Positions 27,270 to 37,426 of a stretch of 64,000 nt of DNA are shown piece by piece (the first letter of the stretch is position 1; each line of letters begins with the position of its first letter). The position numbers and the translations under genes are program-made. Under the pieces are notes generated by a model. That model did no database searches. It was not told the origin of the DNA and saw nothing but the letters and a program-made list of their open reading frames with translations. Location of the stretch: the NCBI GenBank assembly GCA_002005505.1, contig KV908397.1, positions 79,134 to 143,133 on the forward strand, in the 5' to 3' direction. Origin of the DNA: Botryococcus braunii. Taxonomy: Eukaryota > Chlorophyta > Trebouxiophyceae.

Positions 27270-27810
27270 CCAGCTTTCTCCCCCCCCCCCTCCCACCCGT
27301 TTTTTTTTCCCTTTCTCCCCCCCCACCTCTCTTGGCTACTTTTATTTTCCCCTTGGCGTCCCCAGCACTGTACACCTTCGATTAAACCTCCCCCCCCCCC
27401 CCCCCCCCCGCGGCCCACCACTTGTTAGATGCGCGTCTCACACTCCCCCCCTCTTGCTCTGCCGTCCCGTTCACAGATGTTACCTCCCTCCCTCTTCAAC
27501 TCTGCCGTCATTCGGATTCTGGTTTGTTCTTATCGGGCCTTCATATCCAGCCCAATTTTTGGTTTCTTGCTTCTGTACTACGGCCTGTGTGAAATATGGT
27601 TTCCAAATTGGTAATAGTGTACTGCCCATGATGCAGTGTCCAAATTGTTGGGTTAAACAGTCAGAACGCTTTATCTTTTTTCCTACCCTGTCAGAAGGGT
27701 GTATCATAACATATCGTTCTGAAGCTTTTACGATAGTTCTTGAACGATGACCATGATTGGTGCGTTACTTGTGCTCCAGCTTACGTAGCAGCTTCACTGT
27801 ATAGAAATTT
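27270..27810 (+). repeat. F-box/LRR repeat unit B, left part
   Basis: Matches unit A at about 21720-22220 and unit C at about 59805-60315. It ends at 27810 in GTATAGAAATTT, where the Copia element is inserted; the unit resumes at 37306 with AATTTAGAGG. Confidence 0.9.
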
Positions 27811-28508
27811 TGTTATAATAGTGAAAGAACATTTGGTGCCTTTCCCTCAGAAGAGTAATAGTGGCCAGATCAGCTCGTATTAACTAGCGGGAACATTCAT
27901 TAGAATGAGTAATAGGTGGCAGAACCTAGGAGTTCTGCCAGAACCAATCTAGACCAGTTTCACGTAGATTAGGGAGAATGAGGTAATTGGACACGGTTTG
28001 CTAGAAAGGTTATATGTCGCTGGCTCGAAGGGATGAGGCACTTGATTGGGACTACAAAAGCACTTCGGGTGTTTGTCGTTCAACTGTTGCCAGTCAAGTC
28101 ACTTCACACACAGTCGCCACTGCTTGTTATTCGACACACAACAAGAGTGCCGCCGGACTAAACACCCTCGTGCCGGGTCTACAAGAACAATGGATTAGGA
28201 AAGGGTCTAGATAGTGTGTATTAGGAAAGTGCTAATGTTTTAGCTCATCGGACATTGGTAATGCAGACTATCGGTAATTACGTAGATGGAGTAGTTTGAA
28301 TTACTGAGTGATGAGAGAGAGCAATAAGCATTGTAACACTTCATTGGGACTACAAAAGCACTTCGGGTGTTTGTCGTTCAACTGTTGCCAGTCAAGTCAC
28401 TTCACACACAGTCGCCACTGCTTGTTATTCGACACACAACAAGAGTGCCGCCGGACTAAACACCCTCGTGCCGGGTCATACAGGAAACGCCACGCTCAGA
28501 ATTGTTCA
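27811..28508 (+). repeat. 5' LTR of Copia element 1
   Basis: 698 bp, TGTTATAATAG to GAATTGTTCA. It contains two copies of a 147 bp segment: copy 1 at 28039-28179 (its end deleted) and copy 2 at 28337-28483. The linker ends ATTGTAA. A 25-nt U5 tail follows copy 2. Confidence 0.95.
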
Positions 28509-28522
28509 GGTTATGGGCCCAA
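28509..28522 (+). promoter_or_regulatory. Primer-binding site, half-tRNA-iMet type
   Basis: GGTTATGGGCCCAA directly follows the LTR. It is complementary to the anticodon stem-loop of initiator tRNA-Met (TGGGCCCATAACC, anticodon CAT), not to a tRNA 3' end. Drosophila copia and yeast Ty5 prime in this way with a cleaved half-tRNA. Element 2 has the same site. Confidence 0.8.
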
Positions 28523-28574
28523 CAATTCATACGCTGAGCACTTGAGATGTGTGACTCGAACGGAAGGATCTGCG

Positions 28575-29099
28575 ATGGGACGAACGAGACAGAGCGGGAG
28601 AATGTCTACGGGCTCTGCGAGACCTATGAGGCTACCTCCACCTCCACCACCGACATATGACAGTTTGAGAAAAGCTGGTGGAGAGACAGGACCAAGAACA
28701 CCTGAGGAACGAGCATTCATCATCAAGGACTTTGTCAGTCGAGCATATGGACAGGGCAGACTAGACCCTCCACAGTGGTTCAAACAGAGATTTCCAGTCT
28801 ACCCTGCTTACAAAGTAACAGCCTGGGAGTGTTCCTTCATCAACGGAGACCCAGGATTTGTGACCCGTGCACTGTTTGAACGACACCTGCGGCAGGTCGG
28901 AGGTCCGGACCAGGAAGAATGCTGGGCAGAAAAGGCAGCTTACACAGCTGTGGAAACAGCTCTCGCTTCGTTCGACGAGGACTTCCTTATTTCTCTCTTG
29001 GGAAGCATAAAGGGATACAGTCCTGAGGAGTGGTGCTCTGAACCAGGCAGCGAGGACGAGGACGGAGACTCGAAACTTTCAGAACCCAACGACGACTGA
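28575..29099 (+). CDS. Extra reading frame between LTR and gag, unknown
   Basis: An intact 174-residue frame, ATG at 28575, lying between the primer site and gag. Copia elements normally start directly with gag-pol, so this is an addition. The product begins MGRTRQSGRMSTGS, has a run of six prolines (PPPPPPTYDSLRK) resembling a late-domain or WW-ligand motif, a globular central part and an acidic tail (EDEDGD). No zinc knuckle or known catalytic motif is visible. The nearly intact element 2 has no counterpart. It could be a captured host exon or an accessory protein; function unknown. Confidence 0.55.
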   Translation: MGRTRQSGRMSTGSARPMRLPPPPPPTYDSLRKAGGETGPRTPEERAFIIKDFVSRAYGQGRLDPPQWFKQRFPVYPAYKVTAWECSFINGDPGFVTRALFERHLRQVGGPDQEECWAEKAAYTAVETALASFDEDFLISLLGSIKGYSPEEWCSEPGSEDEDGDSKLSEPNDD

Positions 29100-31764
29100 C
29101 CAGATATCCAACAGCATGGCAAAGAAGGGCTCAAGCACCAGTGAAGCATCGAAGTCAGCAGACGAGGAGTCAACGTCAACCCCCACACGAGAGCCATGCA
29201 CACCCAGTACCTCTATGGGTGAGGGAGATAGTCTTCCCAAGGTTATTGCTACGCAGTCAAGGTCCATATCAAACTACTGCGTCATGGTCAGAATTTTATA
29301 GTGTGGGACAATGCATTCACTGCAGCTAATAGTGCTAAGGGTTCATTGCCTGCCATTCAAGAAGCCATGCCTGGTACCATCCACAATGTTGCTGCTATGC
29401 TGCTGATGTATGAATCAGTCCCGGAAGAATGGCTGGGAGAATTGTCTAGCAAGCCCTCTGCGTATGATGCATAAGTATTTATCTGCAAGAAATTTGTTGG
29501 TGCATATAATACCCAAGCCAATGCAGACTGCTTGAAGGAGATGGCAAAGGGCATGAAACGAGGAGAAACAATATCCCAGTATGTATCTAGGATGATCAAT
29601 TTAAAGAGCTGCCTGAAACGCAATGGACATGATCTCCTGGATGGTCATGTGGCAACCCAGATAGTGCAGGGACTCCCAGCAGCAGCCAACCCTCCAGGGC
29701 TACTACCCACTGCAGTTGCTCAACCCTTGGATCAGCTGGCAGACCTGATTTCCACCACAGCCGAGGCCTCCGGGTACAATGATGATGGGGATCAACAGGC
29801 TGTGGTCATGATGGCTCAGCCTACCCCACCTGCTCCTGTACCTGCTCCAGCAGCATGTGCGCTGACCCAACCCAAGCAGTCAGCAGATGGAGACTCAAAG
29901 GTGGAGGTAAGGGGGACCTGCAACTACTGTCACAATAAGGGACACTTCTGGCGAGACTGCCGCAAGCGGCAGAGAGATGCAGAAACCCAGAGGAACGTAG
30001 TTGCAGCTGTGCAGCAGCTGGCTCGCATGTGGCCCCAAGGGCAATTTCCCGGAGCACCCCAGCCACCTCCAACAGTACAGCATGCCTTCCCTGGAGCTGG
30101 AGCGTTCCCACTGCTGCATCCACCTACTGGTCCTCCCTCTCCTCCTTCAGAAGGTATGCTATATGTAGTGTCCTACAATGTGCTGGATTCCCGCAGCAAC
30201 AAACAGTCCAAACAGTCCTGGCTTGTGGATAGTGGAGCGTCAGTGCATCTTGTGAACAGCCTGTCCTTGCTGCATGCCCCCACTGTACATGCCACGCCTA
30301 TTCCCCTTCAACTTGCCACCTCAGATGCTACAGGAGGAATCATTGCAACGGGCTCAGTATGTCTATTGTCCCCACAGCATGCACCACTATGGCTGCACCA
30401 TGTGCAGTGTGTTCCTTCAGCTACGACTAATATCCTATCAGTATCTGCTGCCCTTCGTGATGGTGCTTGCTTTGCTACAGACAGTGTGGGAGGTTTTACA
30501 GCAGTGACTGGCCCAAATGGGTGGAGGATGCCAGTGAGTGTAGAGAATGGCCTCTACTATGTGCACAACTGTTTGCCTGTAACAGCAAGTAAAACCCCAT
30601 GCCCAGTGACAGCTGCCATGAAGAGCAAATGCAAGAAAAGCCAGAAGCATGACTGCACTAGACGTTTCCTCTGGCACAGCAGATTGGGACATCCGGGTGA
30701 ACCATGGATGCAACGCCTGAGCAGTGAGCAGTTAGTTACTGGCCTAGACACACATCTTTCCCCTTGTGAAAAGTGCCCCAAGTACTGTGAAGCCTGTATT
30801 GAGGGGAAGCATGCTCGCCCACCTTTCGGTGAAAGTTCCAGACCTGCAGTGAACCCCCTTGACAGAATCCATATTGACACTGTGGGTCCTATATCTCCAG
30901 CTGCAATCATTGGAGAACGGTTTTGGGTGACAGTAGCAGACGAAGCATCCGGATGGAAAGCAGTCTTGCCAGTTAAATCTAAGGATGTTATTGGAGCTGT
31001 TGTCAGGGACCTTATCCTGTTTTGGCAGAGAGAAAGGAGGACCACTGTGAAGTGCATTCGATGTGACAGGGGCACTGAATTCATTAATGCCAGATTCAAG
31101 GAGTTCTGTGCCTCTCAGGGCACTAAATTGGAGATGTCTGCGCCATATACCCCGCAACAGAATGGGATAGCAGAGCGAGCCAACAGGACCCTCAAGGAGC
31201 GAACCAGGACACTTCTTAACTTTGCAGCAGCCAATCCAGTGATGTGGAAAGAGGCTCTGGAGACAGCTTGCACCCTTCCGAACATGGGACCCAGTACAGG
31301 CAGGCCTCTTACCCCCTGTGAAATGTTTATGGGATATAAACCAGATGTTTCCCTTCTACGTACCTGGGGATGCCTGGCATTTGTGCATGTACCAGACCAG
31401 CAGAGGAGTGTATTTGCACCCAAGGCAGTGCCAGGGATGTTCACTGGATATTCGCCAGTGTCCAAGGCATTTCGCATCTATCTAGGAGGAGGGGTCTGGC
31501 GGGAGAGCAGAGATGTGGAATTTGTGGAGCACATTCGGGGGGCCTCCAGAGTGGGAATACACATTCTACCTGGACAGCCTCAGCAGCTTTCATATCCTGA
31601 AGACCTGCAACTCCAGCAGCAGGACAGTGAACCTCCTGCTGGTTCCAACCAACTTCGTACTCGGAATGGAGCTATCAGCATTCCCTGCTCCAGCAACAGA
31701 CCTGACAGCACCCTCCGAGAAGCCCCTGACGAGGCTGCAACCGAGCCTGTCGGTCAGGGGAAGT

Positions 31765-32466
31765 TGTTAAAAGGTTATGGGCAGTGGCGTATCCTGTAAG
31801 CAAGCAGACAGGTCGTAAGTTCGTGCCTCTCCAGCTACAGTCCTTGACGACTGTCTGCTCTTTAGACACATGCAACTGCATGAACAAGACTGGCATCCTT
31901 ATGTGCCCAGTATCTTTCCAAACCAGTTCCGTTACATGTTGATCTGTCAATGAGCATCTACACACGGATAAGCTCCTGACGGCTGAAAGCAAGTACCTTC
32001 CTATACTCAATCAAGACTCCGTCCCTTAGCTGTTTGGGAGACTTGATTGTCCACTAAGATGGTTCACTTACAAACAAGCAATCAAACATGAACACATTAC
32101 CAATACACACCCTGAGTCACCGCACCTGTAAGCAAGCAGACAGGTCGTAAGTTCGTGCCTCTCCAGCTACAGTCCTTGACGACTGTCTGCTCTTTAGACA
32201 CATGCAACTGCATGAACAAGACTGGCATCCTTATGTGCCCAGTATCTTTCCAAACCAGTTGCTCGACTATGCGGTGATCGCAGCTTTAATAGTCCTTTCA
32301 CACTAACGCGTAATCTAAATCAGATTGTACCTTATGTTCGAAATAGACCTCATCCGAACGTGTCTTGAGGTACCTTATGTGGATAGTGGACCCGTATCCT
32401 AATAATGTACATTTGAAGATCACCTAAAGCACAAGGCATTCTATAATGTATGTTCACAACTCAACA
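31765..32466 (-). mobile_element. Solo LTR related to Copia element 2
   Basis: 702 bp. Read on the minus strand it runs TGTTGAGTTG to CCTTTTAACA. A 5 bp duplication GAAGT (31760-31764 and 32467-32471) flanks it, and the gag-pol frame of element 1 continues across when it is ignored. It has two copies of a 135 bp segment (32126-32260 first in sense, then 31794-31928). Copy 1 is followed by donor CAG-GTGCGG, the linker ends CATGTAACGG, and copy 2 is followed by a 29-nt tail. It is related to the element 2 LTR but clearly diverged. Confidence 0.92.
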
Positions 32467-33952
32467 GAAGTGCCTCCCGGAGGAAGCCGCCACTGACCAT
32501 GTCACTGGATCACCGGGAGGAACTCATCCACTGGATCTGGACCAGTCCGGCATGGTGGTGACACTCCGTCGAATGGCAAGAGGGAATCCCGACGGTGGAG
32601 GACATCAACAGCTTTTGGAGCGGGCACAGCAGTCCCTCCGAGACCCACGGCCTGACAACGAAGGCCAGCCCCCGGATGGATTGACAAGGTCGCAACGCTA
32701 CGAGCATCGAACTGCTGCACGCGAGCTCTTGCTGGCACAGGAGAAGGGTGAGAGCTGTGAGCGAGTGGGGCTGACAGAATGTGACACTGAGTCACAGGGA
32801 CCAGGGGAAGTGCAGGACAGGGGTCAGAATCACGAGAGACCTGCCTCACATGTGAGCGATGAGAGGGGGGCAGTCTCTGATCCGACTGAAAATGGTCCAA
32901 GTGAGCTGAGTTGTTTGGGTGGGACCTGTACAGTGCCTGAGAGTGATGTTAGAGATGCATCATGTGAGAAGAGCTGCACAGTCCAATTCCATGAAGCCCA
33001 GGTACAATGTGGTGCCAGCCACACAAATGCGGGCTATGCCTGTGAGAGCGCAGCTGGGCCAGCGTCCCAGCGCACATGTGTAGTGGGTGGAAGCAAGAGA
33101 GAAAGAGAGGCACTAGCTCAGTGCACAGAAGGAGCAGCCACACAAATCCTGAAGGGTGCTCAGACTCCTTGTGAGGGAACTGACGAGCCTGCCACTCGCC
33201 AGGCATGTGAGAGTGCGAGTGAGGAGGTGAATCGGAAGCTCAGACAATGTGTGATTACCCCAGACTACAAGAGCTTTCCGAGAGATACCTGTGTCTGGGA
33301 GAATGATGTAAGCGTGCGGAGCAGTAAGCTTGAAAAGGCAAACTGCGAGTCGAAAAGAGAGAGAGAGCAGAGAAGGAAGTTTGAACCTGCTCAGGCCATT
33401 CCAACGTGCAGTACGGCGACAGTCAGTGGAAGAGTAGTGGGTGAGAGAGAGAATGAGAGCAGCACTGCTGGGAGCCAGGGAGAAAAGGGGAAGCATACTG
33501 GGGTGCGTTTCAGCAAAATAAGCGTGCCCTCAAGCTTGAGAGAGGCACAGCAGTCTCCCCAGTGGGAATACTGGAAGGCTGCCATGCAGGAAGAGCAGAA
33601 TTCTTTGGATGCCCACGAGGAGATGGAGTATGTCCCTAGGCCTCGTGGTCATAAAGTGATTCCAGTTCACTGGATTTTCTCAGTGAAAATGGATGCTCAT
33701 GGTAATGTGTTAAGGTTCAAGGCAAGGTTGGTGGCTCAGGGATGCAGGCAAATCCCTGGTGTAGATGTCATGGAGGTATTTGCACCAACTAGCAGCTATG
33801 GGTCTAGAAGAGCATTGCTATCAGTGGCTGCATAAGAGGGTCTTGAGATCCACCAAGTGGATGTCAAAACAGCATTCTTGAATGGTGAATTGGAAGAGGA
33901 GGTGTATGTCACACAACCTCCTGGGTTTGAGAATGGGGATGGCAACACTGTG

Positions 33953-35403
33953 TGTTGTGTTTGAGAGAGGATAAGGTACGTATCCGGATGTACAGGATCA
34001 CGTATGTACGTGAGTACGTGTGCTCTCTCAAGTACACTTTGTGGTATTAGGCACGTCACTTGACAAGCTTGAACAAACATTAGATGTGCTTTAGAAAACG
34101 CATGCACCAGGACACAAAAGTTGCTGTTATATAACACTCCTAATGCATATATGTATTAGAAGACCTGGAGAGAGTGCCCTCCATGGGAGGTAGAGGTTCA
34201 TAGCCCATCATGCAAGTACAGGTCTCAGTCAATGAAGTTCAAGGAACTATGATAGAGATCCTATCGAGCGTGTACACGTGTAGGACAGGTGTACAGATAT
34301 AGCATAAGTCCGTACTTCGTGGGTGTGACAAGTGTACCTCACACAGTTAGGGTGTGGTGATAAAGTACACCTTTCTGCGGTGACCTGTGATTGTGCGTAA
34401 CGCGCGATCAAGCTAGGAGGGGCAGATCGGCAGTTCGTTCCTCAGACAGTTGGAGCTTTCTATCGAAGTTGCCTGGAGTCCTATTCAGTGGGAATCGCTG
34501 AAGGACCTGTCTGAGACCTGCCGGAGTATTGCTCTCACTGATATCATGCTATGCTTGTGCATGTGGGCTGCGTGAGAGAATATCGGTAAGGCCCGGTTAG
34601 AGCATCGGTTGTGTTTAGTAAATGATAGTTCATAAGTGTTAATGAGTGCCATTTAGTTGAAAAGACTGAATAACATTCAGTACTGCGCAGGAGGTTGTTG
34701 TTTTCTGTCTGTTGAGACAGTGCGAGCTGCATAAGTGTAGTATGTACACGGGTGGGCAGCGGTAAGAACACCTCCGGATAAAAACTTGTACATTGATGGA
34801 AGCCATTGTGTTGTTTAGTTACTGGTGTAAGTATGATACTGATAGAGAGCAATGTACGTGACTCGTACAGGTGGTCAGTTGCGAGGATGGCGTCGTAACT
34901 GATGTGAGTGCTTGAGTAAGTGACAGATACTTACGATTGCGAACAGGTAATAAACAACACCATGTAAAAGAAGACAGTTGGAGCTTTCTATCGAAGTTGC
35001 CTGGAGTCCTATTCAGTGGGAATCGCTGAAGGACCTGTCTGAGACCTGCCGGAGTATTGCTCTCACTGATATCATGCTATGCTTGTGCATGTGGGCTGCG
35101 TGAGAGAATATCGGAGGTTGTTGTTTTCTGTCTGTTGAGACAGTGCGAGCTGCATAAGTGTAGTATGTACACGGGTGGGCAGCGGTGGTCAGTTGCGAGG
35201 ATGGCGTCGTAACTGATGTGAGTGCTTGAGTAAGTGACAGATACTTACGATTGCGAACAGGTGGCATAGATACACCTGGAAACACAAGTGGTTACTGGAT
35301 TGTAACCAAGAGTTCAGTGATTGAGTGAATCACTGGGATACAGAACGTTCCGTGGACGGAACTGGCGTGCGACGTTTCCTCTATTCTGCTCTTCTACACA
35401 ACA
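33953..35403 (+). mobile_element. Solo LTR with unspliced and spliced tandem copies
   Basis: 1451 bp, TGTTGTGTTTGAGAG to CTACACAACA, flanked by CTGTG (33948-33952 and 35404-35408) inside the RT domain of element 1. Copy 1: exon 34446-34585, intron 34586-34690 (GTAAGG to GCGCAG), exon 34691-34761, intron 34762-34870 (GTAAGA to GTACAG), exon 34871-34946. The linker 34947-34973 is 27 nt, starts GTAATAAAC and contains TGTAA. Copy 2 (34974-35260) is 287 bp, exactly the three exons joined; I see no base difference from copy 1. A tail of 143 bp follows to the LTR end. Confidence 0.93.
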
Positions 35404-36560
35404 CTGTGTGTCGCTTGAAGAAGGCCTTGTACGGGCTGAAACAAGCACCCAGGGCATGGCATAAGACCCTGAATGAGAAGCTGCATACCATGGGATATGA
35501 GGTGTGTCAGAGTGATGCGGGTGTCTATGTGAAGTGCTCAGTAGATGGAGGAAAGTCCTTTGTGCTAATCTATGTAGATGATTTGCTGATAGTTTCCAAG
35601 GGCATGGGAGAGATTGAGAGAGTGAAAGGATTGCTCAAGCAAGAATTCACCATTCATGATTTGGGAGAGGTGAAGGATTTCTTGGGCTGCCAAGTAATGA
35701 GAGACAGGGATAAAGGCCTCATTTCATTGAGCTGGATCCCTAAGATTGATGCTCTAGTAGAGAAATTTGGGCTGGATCTGGAGTCTTTGGGGCCTGACAC
35801 TCCAACGACTAAAGATTTTGTAGCCACCCAGAGGCCTATGTCTAAAGACAACAGTGACAGCATTGGTGCTGGGAGCATTTTGCCTCCAAGACACCGATAC
35901 TGTGAGCTGGTTGGGTCCCTGTTGTATATTGCCAATACCACCAGGCCTGATATAGCTCAAGCTGTGGGGGTACTCTCTCGTTATAGGATTAATCCTACCA
36001 CAGCACACGGGAATGAAGCCATCCGGGTGCTGAAATATCTTAAGGGAACGAGAGAGCTGGCTCTGATTCTTGGAGGGAAGGATACAGAATTAGAAGGCTT
36101 TGTAGATGCTGATTATGGTGGAGATCAAGATCATCGCTTCTCCACTACAGGTTATGTCATCCGCGTGTTTGGAGGGGCTGTAGTTTGGGGAAGCAAGAAG
36201 CAGTCTGCAGTGGCCACTTCCACTGTAGAAGCTGAGTTCATGGCAGCAAGTGCAGCTGTCAAGGAGGCTAATTGGGTGAAGGGCTTCCTCAAGGAAATTG
36301 GCATTTCCCCGTGGACAGTCAAGATTCACTGTGATAATCAGGGATGTATCAATCATCTCAGAAATCCAGTGTTCTCAAAGCACACTAAGCATATTGCAAT
36401 CAGCTTCCACTTTGCTCGCGAAGCTATTGCATTGGGTCAGGCTGATGTGAAATACGTTCCCTCAGCCAAGACTGTAGCAGACATCTTCACCAAGCCTTTA
36501 ACAAGGCAGATATTTCAAGGACATCGTGAGGCTCTTGGTTTGGCCAAGTTTTTGTGAGGA

Positions 36561-36575
36561 AAAGGCAAGGGGAAG
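36561..36575 (+). promoter_or_regulatory. Polypurine tract of element 1
   Basis: AAAGGCAAGGGGAAG immediately precedes the 3' LTR and would prime plus-strand DNA synthesis. Element 2 has the same GGCAAGGGGAAG on the minus strand at about 49236-49247. Confidence 0.8.
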
Positions 36576-37305
36576 TGTTATAATAGTGAAAGAACATTTG
36601 GTGCCTTTCCCTCAGAAGAGTAATAGTGGCCAGATCAGCTCGTATTAACTAGCGGGAACATTCATTAGAATGAGTAATAGGTGGCAGAACCTAGGAGTTC
36701 TGCCAGAACCAATCTAGACCAGTTTCACGTAGATTAGGGAGAATGAGGTAATTGGACACGGTTTGCTAGAAAGATTATATGTCGCTGGCTCGACGGGATG
36801 AGGCACTTGATTGGGACTACAAAAGCACTTCGGGTGTTTGTCGTTCAACTGTTGCCAGTCAAGTCACTTCACACACAGTCGCCACTGCTTGTTATTCGAC
36901 ACACAACAAGAGTGCCGCCGGACTAAACACCCTCGTGCCGGGTCATACAGGTAAACTGATGTCATAGCATTAATTCTACAAGAACAATGGATTAGGAAAG
37001 GGTCTAGATAGTGTGTATTAGGTAAGTGCTAATGTTTAAGCTCATCGGACATTGGTAATGCAGACTATCGGTAATTACGTAGATGGAGTAGTTTGAATTA
37101 CTGAGTGATGAGAGAGAGCAATAAGCATTGTAACACTTGATTGGGACTACAAAAGCACTTCGGGTGTTTGTCGTTCAACTGTTGCCACTCAAGTCACTTC
37201 ACACACAGTCGCCACTGCTTGTTATTCGACACACAACAAGAGTGCCGCCGGACTAAACACCCTCGTGCCGGGTCATACAGGAAACGCCACGCTCAGAATT
37301 GTTCA
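36576..37305 (+). repeat. 3' LTR of Copia element 1
   Basis: 730 bp. Copy 1 is 36804-36950, ending CATACAG followed by donor GTAAAC. The linker 36951-37133 ends CATTGTAA. Copy 2 is 37134-37280, ending CATACAG followed by GAAACGCC. A U5 tail of 25 nt completes it. It keeps about 32 bp deleted from the 5' LTR. Confidence 0.95.
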
Positions 37306-37426
37306 AATTTAGAGGGGATTTTTGAGTGGGGCTACGTTGGTGTCCTATCTGAATGGTGTAGGGGAGCAAACATTCTAAGGGAAATGGAACTATTGACCAG
37401 GGGCTTTTTAACACATTTCGGTGCAG

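Larger units (their letters stand above)
29116..36557 (+). pseudogene. Copia gag-pol, broken
   Basis: Gag starts at 29116, loses frame near 29290 and meets a stop near 29473. An open stretch from 29532 then carries the zinc knuckle CNYCHNKGHFWRDC, protease WLVDSGASVHLVN, integrase (HSRLGHPG, then the D-D-E core with PYTPQQNGIAERANR). Solo LTR 31765-32466 interrupts it. 32472-33835 holds the acidic linker and the start of reverse transcriptase (VIPVHWIFSVKMD, VFAPTSSY), ending at a stop at 33833. The second solo LTR splits the RT domain. 35409-36557 resumes with LKKALYGLKQAPRAWHK, YVDDLLIVS and RNase H (DADYGGD, ATSTVEAEFMA). Gag-protease-integrase-RT-RNase H is the Copia order. Not functional. 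Confidence 0.95.
27811..37305 (+). mobile_element. Copia-type LTR retrotransposon 1 (defective, nested)
   Basis: A 9495 bp element flanked by a 5 bp target-site duplication (AATTT, 27806-27810 and 37306-37310). Order: 5' LTR, primer site at 28509, an extra reading frame, decayed gag-pol in Copia order, purine tract 36561-36575, 3' LTR. Two solo LTRs (31765-32466 and 33953-35403) lie inside, each with its own 5 bp duplication. Gag has a frameshift and a stop; pol has a further stop at 33833. The LTRs differ at several bases and the 5' LTR has a deletion of about 32 bp, so this copy is older than element 2. Confidence 0.95.

Noticed and set aside
34446..34946. Intron gain (introner-like insertion) as the sole explanation of the tandem pairs
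   Set aside because: The introns are not similar to one another and have no terminal repeats, and the order unspliced-then-spliced is constant. Gain cannot be fully excluded, so it remains an alternative to test.
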